From: Botryosphaeria dothidea
Taxonomy: Eukaryota; Ascomycota; Dothideomycetes; Botryosphaeriales; Botryosphaeriaceae
NCBI GenBank assembly: GCA_011503125.2
Contig: WWBZ02000016.1
Location: 1-64,000, forward strand
Length of the DNA: 64,000 nt
Direction of reading: 5' to 3'
Each line of letters starts with the position of its first letter. Positions within the stretch are counted from its first letter, which is position 1. The notes under the pieces are model-generated. The model was not told the DNA's origin. It did not search any database and saw only the letters and a list, made by a program, of their open reading frames with translations. Shown here piece by piece: positions 1 to 11,453 of the stretch. Both the position numbers and the translations under genes were made by a program.

Positions 1-2
1 CT

Positions 3-113
3 CTAACCCTAACCCTAACCCTAACCCTAACCCTAACCCTAACCCTAACCCTAACCCTAACCCTAACCCTAACCCTAACCCTAACCCTAACCCTAACCCT
101 AACCCTAACCCTA
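3..113. repeat. Telomere repeat array (CCCTAA)n
   Basis: About 18 tandem CCCTAA units start at the first bases of the window. The C-rich strand reads 5' to 3' inward, as expected for a left chromosome end whose G-rich TTAGGG strand is the 3' terminus. The array stops abruptly at about 113, where a RIP-mutated sequence begins. Confidence 0.97.
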
Positions 114-114
114 A

Positions 115-350
115 ACTCTCTTAGCTACTCTTCCTACTTTAGACATCGCTACCGGTATATAGAAAAACTATACTAAATAGAGTATCTACGGATACTACTA
201 TTATAGATAGAAAAGGTTTTTACCTAGGCTATCCTAAGAAAGTAGCCATAGTTTCCCCTTCTATATACCCTTATAGATAGCCATAGCTATATAGACCCTT
301 CGGGGAGCTAAATTAGCTTAAAATTAAATTTATCTATCTATCTATATTAA
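115..350 (+). mobile_element. 3' end fragment of a LINE (family of the 33-35.6 kb element)
   Basis: The stretch ends in a TCTA-type tail at about 331-350. It is recognisably related to the 3' end of the LINE at 33,061-35,662: both have a run of C after GTTTTCC/GTTTCC, then ATAGATAGCCA, ATAGACCC, GGGAGCTA and a (TCTA)n tail. This copy is severely 5'-truncated and RIP-mutated, and it abuts the telomere repeats. The similarity was judged by eye. Confidence 0.5.
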
Positions 351-960
351 CTATATCTATTTTTATATTCTATTATTTACTTCTTATATTTATCTTTATT
401 ATTTTCTTTTATTCTTTTTATTATATAAATTAACTTTCTTTTACTTTCTAAATATATATCTATTTCTATATTTTTTTACTACTTTTAATCTTTTTAATCT
501 TTATTTTTTATCTTCTTTTTAATATTCTTCTTTTTTCTCTTAATATTATTTTTTTTTTCTTTCCTAAAACTACGAACTCTTACTCTTACCCTTACTCTTA
601 TCCTTATTCTTACTCTTATTCTTACTCTTATTCTTATTCTTATCTTTATCCTTATTCTTATTCTTACTCTTACTCTTATTCTTACTCTTACTCTTATTCT
701 TATTCTTACTTTTACTCTTATTCTTACTCTTATTCTTATTCTTACTTTTACTCTTATTCTTACTCTTATCCTTATATTTTTATTCCCTCTACTATATAAA
801 TCCTCTCCTATCTATCTAAAAACTCGCTCTAAATTTTTACTACTTCTATAATCTATTCGTTCTTATTTAAATCTATCTAATATTAAAATTATAACTATTT
901 TTCTACTCTTTCGTTTACTCTACTACTACTATTTATTCTCTTCTCTTTATACTATTTTTT
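351..960. repeat. AT-rich low-complexity DNA with degenerate hexamer array
   Basis: There is no gene here. Most of it is T-rich low-complexity sequence. Between about 571 and 780 is a degenerate array of TTACTC, TTATTC, TTACCC and TTATCC hexamers, consistent with one hexamer satellite altered by C-to-T changes. Confidence 0.7.
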
Positions 961-2815
961 TTTCTTCTTAATATATTTTTTTTTTCTTTTTAATACGCTT
1001 CTTTTTTCTCTTTTTAATATACTTCTCTTACTTCTTAATATAATTCTCTTTTTTTTCTTAATATTATTCTTCTTCTCTTCTTAATATAATTCTTTCTCTC
1101 TTCTTAATACTATTCTCTTTTTTTTTTAATATAATTTACTCTTTCGTCTTAATACTATTTCTTCTTTTTTTTTTATTATAATTTTTCTCTCTTCTTAATA
1201 CGCTTCTTTTCTCTCTTTTTAATATAATTCTCTTTTATCTTTCTTATACGATTCTTTTTCTCTTCTTAATATAATTCTTTTTCTTTTCTTAATATAATTC
1301 TCTCTCTTCTTAATACGGTTTTTTTCTTTTTTTTTAATACGGTTTTTTCTTTTTTCTCGATATAATTCTTCTTCTCTTCTCGATATTATTCTCTTTTTTC
1401 TTTTTAATATTATTTTTTCTCTCTTCTCGATACCGTTCTCTCTTTCTTCTCGATATAATTCTCCTCTTTTCTTTTAATACGATTCTCTTCTCTTCTTTCG
1501 ATACGATTTTTTCTTCCTTTTTAATACGGTTTTTTTTCTCTTCTTAATATTATTCTCTCTATCTTCTTAATATCGTTCTCTCTATCTTCTTAATACCGTT
1601 CTTTCTCTCTTCTCTATACCGTTTCTCTCTCTTCTTAATACCGTTCTCTCTATCTTCTCGATACTATTCCTCCCTCTCTTCTCGATACCGTTTTTCCTCT
1701 CTTTTCGATACGGTATTCCCCTCTCTTCTTAATACCGTTTTTTCTCTCTTCTCGATACTATTCTCTCTATCTTCTTAATACGGTATTCTCTTTCTTTCTC
1801 GATACGGTTCTTCTTCTCTTTCTAATACGGTTCTCTCTCTCTTCTCGATACTATTCTTCCTCTCTTCTCGATACCGTTCTTTCTCTCTTCTTAATACGAT
1901 TACTATTACGCTCCGCCTTCTTCCTAATACGGTTCTCCCTCTCTTCCTAATACGGTTCTCTCTCTCTTCCCGATACGGTTCTCTCTATCTCCTCGATACG
2001 GTTCCCCCCTCTCTTCTCGACACGGTTCTCCCTCTCTTCCTAATACGGTTCTCTCTCTCTTCCCGATACGGTTCTCTCTATCTTCTCGATACCGTTCTCC
2101 CCTCTCTTCTTAATACGGTTCCCCCCTCCCTTCTCGATACGGTTCTTCCTCTCTTCTTAATACGGTATCCCCCTCTCTTCTTAATACCGTTCTTCCTCTC
2201 TTCTCGATACCGTTCTCTCTTTCTTCTCGATACCGTTCTCCCCTCTTCTTCTCTATACCGTTCCTCTCTCTTCTCGATACGGTTCTCTCTATCTTCTTAA
2301 TACGGTTCCCCCCTCTCTTCTCGATACGGTTCCCCCCTCCCTTCTCGATACGGTATCCCCCTCTCTTCTCGACACGGTTCCCCCCTCCCTTCTCGATACG
2401 GTATCTCCCTCTCTTCTCGATACGGTTCTCTCTATCTTCTTAATACGGTTCCCCCCTCTCTTCTCGATACGGTTCCCCCCTCCCTTCTCGATACGGTATC
2501 CCCCTCTCTTCTCGATACGGTATCCCCCTCTCTTCTCGATACTATTCTTCCTCTCTTCTTAATACGATTCTCTTCTCTCTTCTTAATACGCTTCTTTCTC
2601 TCTTCTTAATACGATATTCTACTCTCTTCTTTATACTATTCTTCCTCTCTTCTCGATACTATTCTTTTTCTCTTCTTAATATTATTTTTCTCTCTTTCTA
2701 ATACGCTTCTTTCCTTCCTTTTTAATATAATTCCCTCCTCTCTTCTCTATATAATTCTCCCCTCTCTTCTTAATACTATTCTCTTCTCTCTTCTTAATAC
2801 TATCCTCTTTTTTAT
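961..2815. repeat. Decayed part of the 23-bp minisatellite
   Basis: The tandem units have the same layout as the cleaner array at 4.1-6.6 kb (TTCT, then CGATACGGTT, then CTCCCTCTC). They become more AT-rich toward the telomere, where CGATACGG turns into TAATATAA-like variants. There is no coding potential. Confidence 0.8.
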
Positions 2816-4075
2816 ATTAACGCCTTAATTCTCTACTATTACCCGGGCTACTATAATAACTAACGCTCGCTATTAACTTACTACTTCGTTACTCTAACGA
2901 AAAAATATATTCTACTTCTACTTTTCTATTACCGGATTAACTACCTATCTATCTATATCTTTACCTCGCTTAAAACTCTCTCCTCTATCTATCCGGCGAT
3001 TCTACCCTCCTACTACTACTACTACGCCCGGCCTATTTCTAAATAAACTATTACTCTCTCCGTCGTAATCGGACTCCCTATACTCGGGAATATATCGCTC
3101 GTATTTTCGGGCTCTTCTTATTTACCTATCGTCGCTATAAACCTTTCTCTTTCTATTCTAAAAAACTATCTATAAATTTACTTACCCTAACCCTTACGCT
3201 TACTACTTCTTAAAATCTAATCCTTTTATTATACTTATCCTAAAAATCTACTTCTCTATACTTAAAAATAATTTACTTAACTTTTTAAACTCTTCTTATA
3301 TATCGACTATCGCTATAAAACTCTTTTCCTCTAATTCTTCTAAAAATTTACTTATCCTCGGACTTACTACTTTCTTAATTATAAAATATCGCCGCTTTCT
3401 ATCCTAATATCGTATTATTTACGCTTAAAAACGGTTCGCCTTATTTTTCGTATCCTTTTTATATACTAACCGTCGCTCTAAAACTTTTTTCTCCGAACCA
3501 CCCTTATACTTACCTACTCTCTTCCTCTCTTCCTCCTCCCCCTCTATCTAATTTTTTAATATATTTAATCTTAAAATTAAATTTCCTACCCTCTAAAACT
3601 ATTATCTCTAATCTTTAAATCCTTCTTATACTCTAACCGCCCTTCTAATATTTTTTTCCTCGAAAATTAAATTAATTACTACTCTTTCTTACTACTTTTT
3701 ACTTCTACTATTATCTATACCTAATCTATCGCTACTAAACTCTAAAATCGCGTTTTTCGGCGCTATTAAATATTCTCTTCTCTATATTACGCCCTTCCGT
3801 CTATACTTTCGACCCGCTACGCTAACTATAAAAATTCCTAAACTAAATTATTACTCTCTACCTCTACCGTATCCCGCTTTCGCCCTAAATACCTAACTAC
3901 GTTCTCCTTCTACTCTACGTCTACCCCGTTCTCTACTATCTACTATAACTACCTCCTCCTAACCGCCCCGTACCCGTACTTAATCCCGTATAACGCCCCT
4001 AACGCTACTCCGCTATTCTAATACTCCCTCCCCGTCCTTCTCTACCCGCCGCTATCGTTGCTCTTCCATCTATTA
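2816..4075 (-). pseudogene. RIP-mutated subtelomeric DNA with a second copy of the TLH C-terminal segment
   Basis: Positions about 3,805-4,075 closely match about 7,140-7,425, which is the C-terminal coding part of the telomere-linked helicase, in the same orientation. Nothing recognisable was found in 2,816-3,800 beyond strongly RIP-altered sequence with almost no CA or TG dinucleotides. The minisatellite starts exactly where the duplicated segment ends. Confidence 0.55.
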
Positions 4076-6660
4076 TATACGCTCCGCCTTCTTTCCAATA
4101 CGGCTACTATTACGCTCTACCTTCTTTCTAATACGGTTCTTTCTCTCTTTCCGATACGGTTCTTCTCTCTCTTATCGATACGGTTCTTCTCTCTCTTATC
4201 GATACCGTTCTCCCCTCTCTTCCCGATACGGTTCTTCCTCTCTACTTAATACGGTTACTATTACGCTCCGCCTTCTTCCTAATACGGTTCTCCCTCTCTT
4301 CCTAATACGGTTCTCCCTCTCTTCTCGACACGGTTCTCTCTCTCTTCCCGATACGGTTCTCTCTCTCTTTTTAATACGGTTCTTCCTCTCTTTCCGATAC
4401 GGTTCTTCCTCTCTTCTCGATACGGTTCTCTCTCTCTCTTCTCGATACGGTTCTCTCTCTTCTTAATACGGTTCTTCCTCTCTTCCCGATACGGTTCTCT
4501 CTATCTTCTCAATACGGTTCCCCCCTCCCTTCTCGATACGGTTCTTCCTCTCTTCTCGATACCGTTCTCTCTCTCTTCTCGATACGGTTCTCTCTCTCTT
4601 CTCGATACGGTTCTCCCTCTCTTCTCGATACGGTTACTACTACGCTCCGCGTTCTTCCCGACACGGTTCTCCCTCTCTTCCTAATACGGTTCTCCCTCTC
4701 TTCCCGATACGATCCTTCCCTCTCTTCTCGATACGGTTCTCCCCTCTCTTCCCGATACGGTTCTCTCTCTCTTCTCGATACGGTTACTATTACGCTCCGC
4801 GTTCTTTCCGATACGGTTCTTCCTCTCTTCCTAATACGGTTCTCCCTCTCTTCTCGACACGGTTCTCTCTCTCTTCTCGATACGGTTCTCCCTCTCTTTC
4901 TAATACGGTTCTTCCTCCCTTCCCGATACGGTTCTCCCTCTCTTTCTAATACGGTTCTTCCTCCCTTCCCGATACGGTTCTCCCTCTCTTCTCGATACGG
5001 TTCTCCCTCTCTTCTCGATACGGTTCTCTCTCTCTTCTCGATACGGTTCTCCCTCTCTTCCCGATACGGTTCTCCCTCTCTTCTCGACACGGTTCTCTCT
5101 CTCTTCTCGATACGGTTCTCCCTCTCTTCCCGATACGGTTACTATTACGCTCCGCGTTCTTTCTAATACGGTTCTTCCTCTCTTCCTAATACGGTTCTCC
5201 CTCTCTTCTCGACACGGTTCTCTCTCTCTTCTCGATACGGTTCTCCCTCTCTTTCTAATACGGTTCTTCCTCCCTTCCCGATACGGTTCTCCCTCTCTTT
5301 CTAATACGGTTCTTCCTCCCTTCCCGATACGGTTCTCCCTCTCTTCTCGATACGGTTCTCTCTCTCTTCTCGATACGGTTCTCCCTCTCTTTCTAATACG
5401 GTTCTTCCTCCCTTCCCGATACGGTTCTCCCTCTCTTTCTAATACGGTTCTTCCTCCCTTCCCGATACGGTTCTCCCTCTCTTCTCGATACGGTTCTCCC
5501 TCTCTTCTCGATACGGTTCTCTCTCTCTTCTCGATACGGTTCTCCCTCTCTTCCCGATACGGTTCTCCCTCTCTTCTCGACACGGTTCTCTCTCTCTTCT
5601 CGATACGGTTCTCCCTCTCTTCCCGATACGGTTACTATTACGCTCCGCGTTCTTTCTAATACGGTTCTTCCTCTCTTCCTAATACGGTTCTCCCTCTCTT
5701 CTCGACACGGTTCTCTCTCTCTTCCCGATACGGTTCTCTCTCTCTTTTTAATACGGTTCTTCCTCTCTTTCCGATACGGTTCTCCCTCTCTTCTCGATAC
5801 GGTTCTCCCTCTCTTTTCGATACGGCTACTATTACGCTCCGCCTTCTTCCCGATACGGTTCTCTCTCTTCTCAATACGGTTACTATTACGCTCCGCCTTC
5901 TTCCCGATACGGTTCTCCCTCTCTTCCTAATACGGTTCTCCCTCTCTTCTCGACACGGTTCTCTCTCTCTTCCCGATACGGTTCTCTCTCTCTTTTTAAT
6001 ACGGTTCTTCCTCTCTTTCCGATACGGTTCTCCCTCTCTTCTCGATACGGTTCTCCCTCTCTTTTCGATACGGCTACTATTACGCTCCGCCTTCTTCCCA
6101 ATACGGTTCTTCCTCTCGTCCCGATACGGTTCTCTCTCTCTTTTCGATACGGTTCTTCCTCTCTTTTCGATACGGCTACTATTACGCTCCGCCTTCTTCC
6201 CAATACGGTTCTTCCTCTCGTCCCGATACGGTTCTCTCTCTCTTTTCGATACGGTTCTCTCTCTCTTCTCGATACGGTTCTCCCTCTCTTCTTGATACGG
6301 TTACTATTACGCTCCGCCTTCTTCCCGATACGGTTCTCCCTCTCTTCCTAATACGGTTCTCCCTCTCTTCCCGATACGATCCTTCCCTCTCTTCTTAATA
6401 CGGTTCTCCCCTCTCTTCCCGATACGGTTCTCTCTCTCTTCTCGATACGGTTCTCCCTCTCTTTCTAATACGGTTCTTCCTCTCTTCCCGATACGGTTCT
6501 TCCTCTCTTCTCGATACCGTTCTCTCTCTCTTCTCGATACCGTTCTCTCTCTTCTTAATACGGTTCTTCCTCTCTTCCCGATACCGTTCTCTCTCTCTTC
6601 TCGATACGGTTCTCCCTCTCTTCTTAATACGGTTACTATTACGCTCCGCCTTCTTCTCTA
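4076..6660. repeat. 23-bp minisatellite array with higher-order units
   Basis: About a hundred tandem units of roughly 23 bp, typically CGATACGGTTCTCCCTCTC plus TTCT. A different unit containing ACTATTACGCTCCGCC/G recurs at irregular intervals (about 4,260, 4,627, 4,787, 5,148, 5,637, 5,828, 5,886, 6,078, 6,180, 6,304 and 6,630), marking higher-order duplication. The long minus-strand reading frames rich in Arg and Glu (RREREPYREE-type peptides) are a product of the repeat, not genes. Confidence 0.9.
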
Positions 6661-7130
6661 TACGCGAAAAACCTACCCAACGCTAATTTTCTACTACTAC
6701 TTTTTACTCTCTATTCTTCGCCTCTATTATCGCCTATACTTATTCTATAATTAATTTACTTTAAAATCTTATCTTCCGATACTATTAAATATTATTAACT
6801 CGCTCTCTATCCTATAAACTATAAAAATCGCCATTCTATAATTTTTTACCTAAAAACCCGCCGGCTTTTTAAATCCTAAAACCTTTACCTATCTACGCTA
6901 CTATTACTACGGTTCTCTCCTCTCTTCTTAATACTATTTTCTTCTTCTTCTTAATATCGTTCTCTTCTTCTCGATACTATTACGGTTACGCTCCGCCTTC
7001 TTCTCGATACGGCTTCCTTTCTTCTTAAAACGGTTTTTATACTTAATATCTACTAACTTCTTCGCCGTATACTAAATCTCTATCTTACGAACCCTTATCC
7101 TTATTCTTAACCCGGAAAATATCTTCTCTA
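6661..7130. other. RIP-altered spacer with minisatellite remnants
   Basis: This is AT-rich sequence with a few leftover minisatellite units (about 6,910-7,015). It lies downstream of the 3' end of the helicase pseudogene. No other feature was seen. Confidence 0.5.
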
Positions 7131-9597
7131 TACCCTACTCTCTACCCGCCGCGCCAACTATAAAAACTCCTAAACTAAATTATTACTCTCCACCTCCACC
7201 GTGTCCCGCTTTCGCCCTAAATACCTAACTACGCTCTCCTTCTACTCTACGTCTACCCCGTTCTCTACTATCTACTATAACTACCTCCTCTAAACCGCTC
7301 CGTACCCGTACTTAATCCCGTATAACGCCCCTAATAATACTCCGCTATTCTAATACTCCCGCCCCGTCCTTCTCCACCCGCCGCTATCGTTGCTCTCCTA
7401 CCTATTACACACGCTCTACGGCGCCCTATATCTAAAATATCCCGAATATCGGTCGTACTTAATCGTCCGCTTCGTCCTTCGCCTTTCCTCCGCTATCCGC
7501 CGTCCTATCTCCGTCGTATAATCGCTAACGTTATACTCTACCGGCCATTCTACCGCCTTATATACTCCGTAAATTCGCCTTTACCGCCGTAACTGCCGCT
7601 CTACTTCCTCTAACTCCTACCTCTCCTCCTACGCCCTCGCCGCCTACCTAACGTACGGCCGGGCCCGTTACTACTCCTACCTACGGAATATCTCCCTACT
7701 CTTTTCCCGCTCCGCCCGTTCCCTTTCTATTCGCTCCTTCTCTATTCGCTCCCTCTCTATCTACCCCCTTTCTATTTACTCCCTTCTCGCCTACTCTACC
7801 TCTACCTCGTCTACCTCTATTCCTCGCCTTTTCCCGTCTCCCCCGTAATTATCGTATAATTCTTCGCCGTCCTCGCATAAAATTCGCCCCCTTCGGCTAT
7901 TAAAATACTCGTCTATAATAATACGGCGGTACTACCCGCTTGCCGGATCCGTATACTATCTAACTAACTTATTCTCTACCTCTCCGCCTCCCCCTCTAAC
8001 TACGACTACCTCGCTTCTTCTACTATCTCTTTCTATCCTACCGCTCTTCTACCCGTAATCTATTATACTACGCGGCTTACCCGTATATACGATTAATCTA
8101 ATATCCGGAATATTAATCTCTATACCTAACGCGCTCGTTACTACTACTACTCGCTCGCGGCCCGCCCGGAAATCCTCTAATACCTCGTCCTTACGCTAAT
8201 CGCTAATATCCGCGTAAAACGCCTCGTAAACGAACCGGCCTACCCTTACTAACCGCTCGACCTCTACCTTCGTCTTATAATAAACTACTATCTTATTCTC
8301 CGCCGACGCCGTTAACTACTACTCTACTAATTCCGTTACTAAATCCTTCTACTTCTTTCTATCGCTCTTCTTTCTACCTACTATTCTATACTATACGTTC
8401 TTACGTACCGTCGACCTCCTAAATATCTTTACCTCGTCCGCTATCTAACCTATCCGCTTATATAATCTACTCTTCTCTACCGGCGGCAACGTCGCCGTTA
8501 ATAATACTATCTACGTCTCTACCCCCGCTAACTTACCTAACCGCTATAAATACTTCTAAAAATCTACTCGGTCGTTTAATACGACGTAATATTCGTCTAC
8601 GACGATCCGGTCTAACTACCTCGTCCGCCTAATACGCTTTAAAAACGTTCTAAACTCCTCGCCCACCGCCGCCTCCGGCGTTACTAATACGATCGACTCG
8701 GCGTCCGGCTACTACCTACCGTTCTATACCGCGTACCTTACGCCTACCTCTTTATACCGCCGCGTTATATTTTTACGCAACGACTTTAACGGTACTACTA
8801 CTACTATCGTGCTCCTAGACTCTATCTACGCCGGTAATATAAATAATACGCTCTTACCCGCCTCCGTCGGTATTACCGCTACTACGGGGCTATGCCCGGC
8901 CTTAATTACCTCTATTACCGGCTTCTATACGCTACGGAATATCGCCTTCTTATCTACTAACTACTTTAACTACTTCTTAGCGTTTATCTTTCTTAATCGG
9001 ATCTAACGGTTTAACCGCTTCTCGTCGGCCTCGTCCTCGAACGGGCACCGCTTACGCTTCTTACCTATTATCTTACTACCTACCCGTCCGTTTTTTTCGT
9101 TCTTTTCGTCCTACTCGTACCGTTCGTCCGCCTAACCGGTCGATTCGAATTCTAAAAATCGATACTAATCGATGCTACACGCTCGAAACTTCTACCTCCG
9201 CTCCGCTATCTAACCTAACTACTCTATAATACTCCGCGCGTATACGATATCTACTATATACGATATATAACCTATCTACGCGTCGGCGATCGCTACTACC
9301 GTATCGTCTTTATCCCGCGGCCCTTTATTATCTTCTTTCCTATTATTCTACCTAAACGCCGTCGGCCCTCGGATCTACTACCTACTAATTACTATTACGA
9401 TATCGCGGTACGCCTATACGGTAATCTTATACCCTAAACTAGCGGCCGTCTTACGCTTTATCGTCTACCTTATCCGCTCTATCGTCTACCTCTTACTACT
9501 AGGCTCGGGCGCCTATAAATATACTAATAATAGCGGTAACTACGACGGCTTTTATCTTTAATTCTACCTCCGTCTTTACGGCTACTCTTACCTCTAT

Positions 9598-9737
9598 TAT
9601 TATCTCTAATTCTACCCCTACTACTTCTACTACTTCTACTACCTCTACTACTCCTACTATTTCTACTACTTCTACTACTTCTACTACTTCTACTACTTCT
9701 ACTATCTCTACTACTTCTACTACCCCTACTACTTCTA
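9598..9737. repeat. CTACTTCTA trinucleotide-rich tract within TLH
   Basis: Imperfect repeats of CTACTACTTCTA lie inside the helicase pseudogene. In the helicase frame they read as TAG and AAG codons, consistent with a former CAG/AAG (Gln/Lys-rich) linker after RIP. Confidence 0.7.
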
Positions 9738-9773
9738 CGGATTACCTTATATTAATATCTTTATTCGCTACTA

Positions 9774-9788
9774 AAACGGCAAAACTAA
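9774..9788. repeat. Target-site duplication, left copy (15 bp)
   Basis: AAACGGCAAAACTAA at 9,774-9,788 is repeated exactly at 15,531-15,545, immediately after the A-rich LINE tail. This fixes the insertion boundaries. Confidence 0.9.
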
Positions 9789-10092
9789 TATATTATACAG
9801 CTCACACCAATCGAACTCGAGAAAAAGCGCCAAGACCGGTACCGCTCGAAAGCTCTCAATTCCCCTAGCTAGACCCCCGAATCTTAGCCTCGCAGCTACA
9901 CGCGCTGCTGTGTGGTCGCGTGGAAAAGAGACGTCCAGGGGCTCTAGAATCCAACGCGAACCTCGCATACCTACCCTAACCTCAAACCACTCCCGATTCC
10001 TCCCAAATTTCATCCTGAGCTTCTTTAGCATATAAAGAAACCCTAGATAGAGTTGCATAGGGATACCCTCAAGGGAACACCCACTAGCCCTA

Positions 10093-11448
10093 TTGCAGCC
10101 CCTTCTGCCCCGACTTCCGCAGAATTTTCAGGGTCCGCCAAGCCCTGCTAAACCTTATTTCGACCACGAGAACCTACCCAGCGATATGCCCCCAGACCCC
10201 CCAGACAGCCCACCGCCTAATAGGGTAATCCTAGGCTCCCCTATTACAAGCCCCTCAGCCCCACCAACGGAATACGGAACCCCTCAACCAGATCAGACTG
10301 AAATTCAGATGGAAGACGCCCAAGAGACTCATACCCAGACCACTACCCCTAAAGCCCAGGGCCAGAAGCGGACAATTGACCTAACTAGCCTCTCCCCCCC
10401 TCCGGTCTTTAGGTACCAGGCACGTACCCGGTTTACCCCTGCGAAGACATTCCGTTCCTCTAGCGAGGCCCTTGAAGCTGCTCTTGACTGCCTAATTAAA
10501 GCGGCGGATCTCGAAGATAGTAGGGAAAAAAGCTTGGAAATCCTCGACCTTACAAATATCTTCCGCGAATATACAGAAAAAGGCACACTAAACCGGTCAA
10601 AGTCTATCCTGGCTACCCAAATCCGCTCAATGGAGAATACAACAAGAGCACTGGCCAACCGGGCTAGAGAACTAGCTAAAACCCCCCAAGGCCATCTAGC
10701 TCCTCAGGCCTCCCAAGCTCCTTAGCCTCCCCAAGCTCCCCAGCCCCCCTCATCTCGTCAAAACCCCCAAACCACTCAGGCCTCCCAAGCCCGTAACCCC
10801 TCCTACGCGGAAGCAGTTAAGCAAGGAGAATGGCAAACAGTCCCCCCAACGAAAAGGACTAGGCCGGCCCTAAAGCCCGCCCCGATCAGGGAAAGACAGG
10901 TCGTCCTAAAGCCTCAGAACGAGATCTCTATACACCCACTCCACCTCCGCAACGCAATAAACGAAGCCTTTAAAGCCGAAATCAAATCAAATAACCCAGT
11001 TATCTCAACCGTCTCGATATCAGGGAAGAAAAACGTAGTCCTTACGTGCACAGAAGCCTATACAGCAGACTTTTTAGCTAAGAACTCTGCTATTATCTCA
11101 AAGATTACCCCTTTCCATAATCTCGAGATTAATAGGCCCTGGTACAAGGTAGCCGTACACGGCGTCCCTACAAATATCCTCCAGGACCACACGGATAAGG
11201 AATTCTCCTCCCTTATCAAAGAAGACGCTAAGGCCTTTAACCAAGGCCTTAACATAATCGGAGAGCCGTACTGGCTAACCCCTAAATCCCGAAGGGAAGC
11301 CCAACAGGCCAGCTCAATCTGTATAGCCTTCTCTACGGAAAAGGAGGCTAAAAGAGCAATTAACAAGAGACTCTCCTTACTAGGAGTCTCCTGTAAAGCC
11401 GAAAAATATAGGGAACCAAAACACCCGACCCACCCAAAGCGGAATTAG
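10093..11448 (+). pseudogene. LINE ORF1 (Gag-like RNA-binding protein) with one nonsense codon
   Basis: The frame opens at 10,093 and runs to TAG at 11,446-11,448. It is broken only by TAG at 10,723-10,725, after 210 residues, in a Pro/Gln-rich stretch where CAG is the likely ancestral codon (a CpA-to-TpA change). The first part is Pro-rich and low in complexity. The part after the stop reads AEAVKQGEWQTV, then a segment resembling the RNA-binding portion of Tad/I-clade ORF1 proteins. ORF1 normally coats the element RNA to form the ribonucleoprotein needed for retrotransposition. The copy is therefore probably defective unless the stop is read through or the protein is supplied by another copy. 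Confidence 0.75.
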
Positions 11449-11453
11449 ACTCT

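Noticed and set aside
4509..6203. Long minus-strand frames of Arg/Glu-rich repeats (up to 227 residues)
   Set aside because: They are translations of the 23-bp minisatellite. The unit is not a multiple of three, so all frames give repeats, and there is no start context or non-repeat domain.
8809..9006. 65-residue plus-strand frame
   Set aside because: It lies antisense to the well-supported helicase motif I region of the TLH pseudogene; stop-free by chance after RIP.
10329..10658. Minus-strand frames overlapping the LINE (also 11,058-11,617, 12,131-12,592, 13,070-13,360)
   Set aside because: Antisense shadows of LINE ORF1 and ORF2 with no domain.
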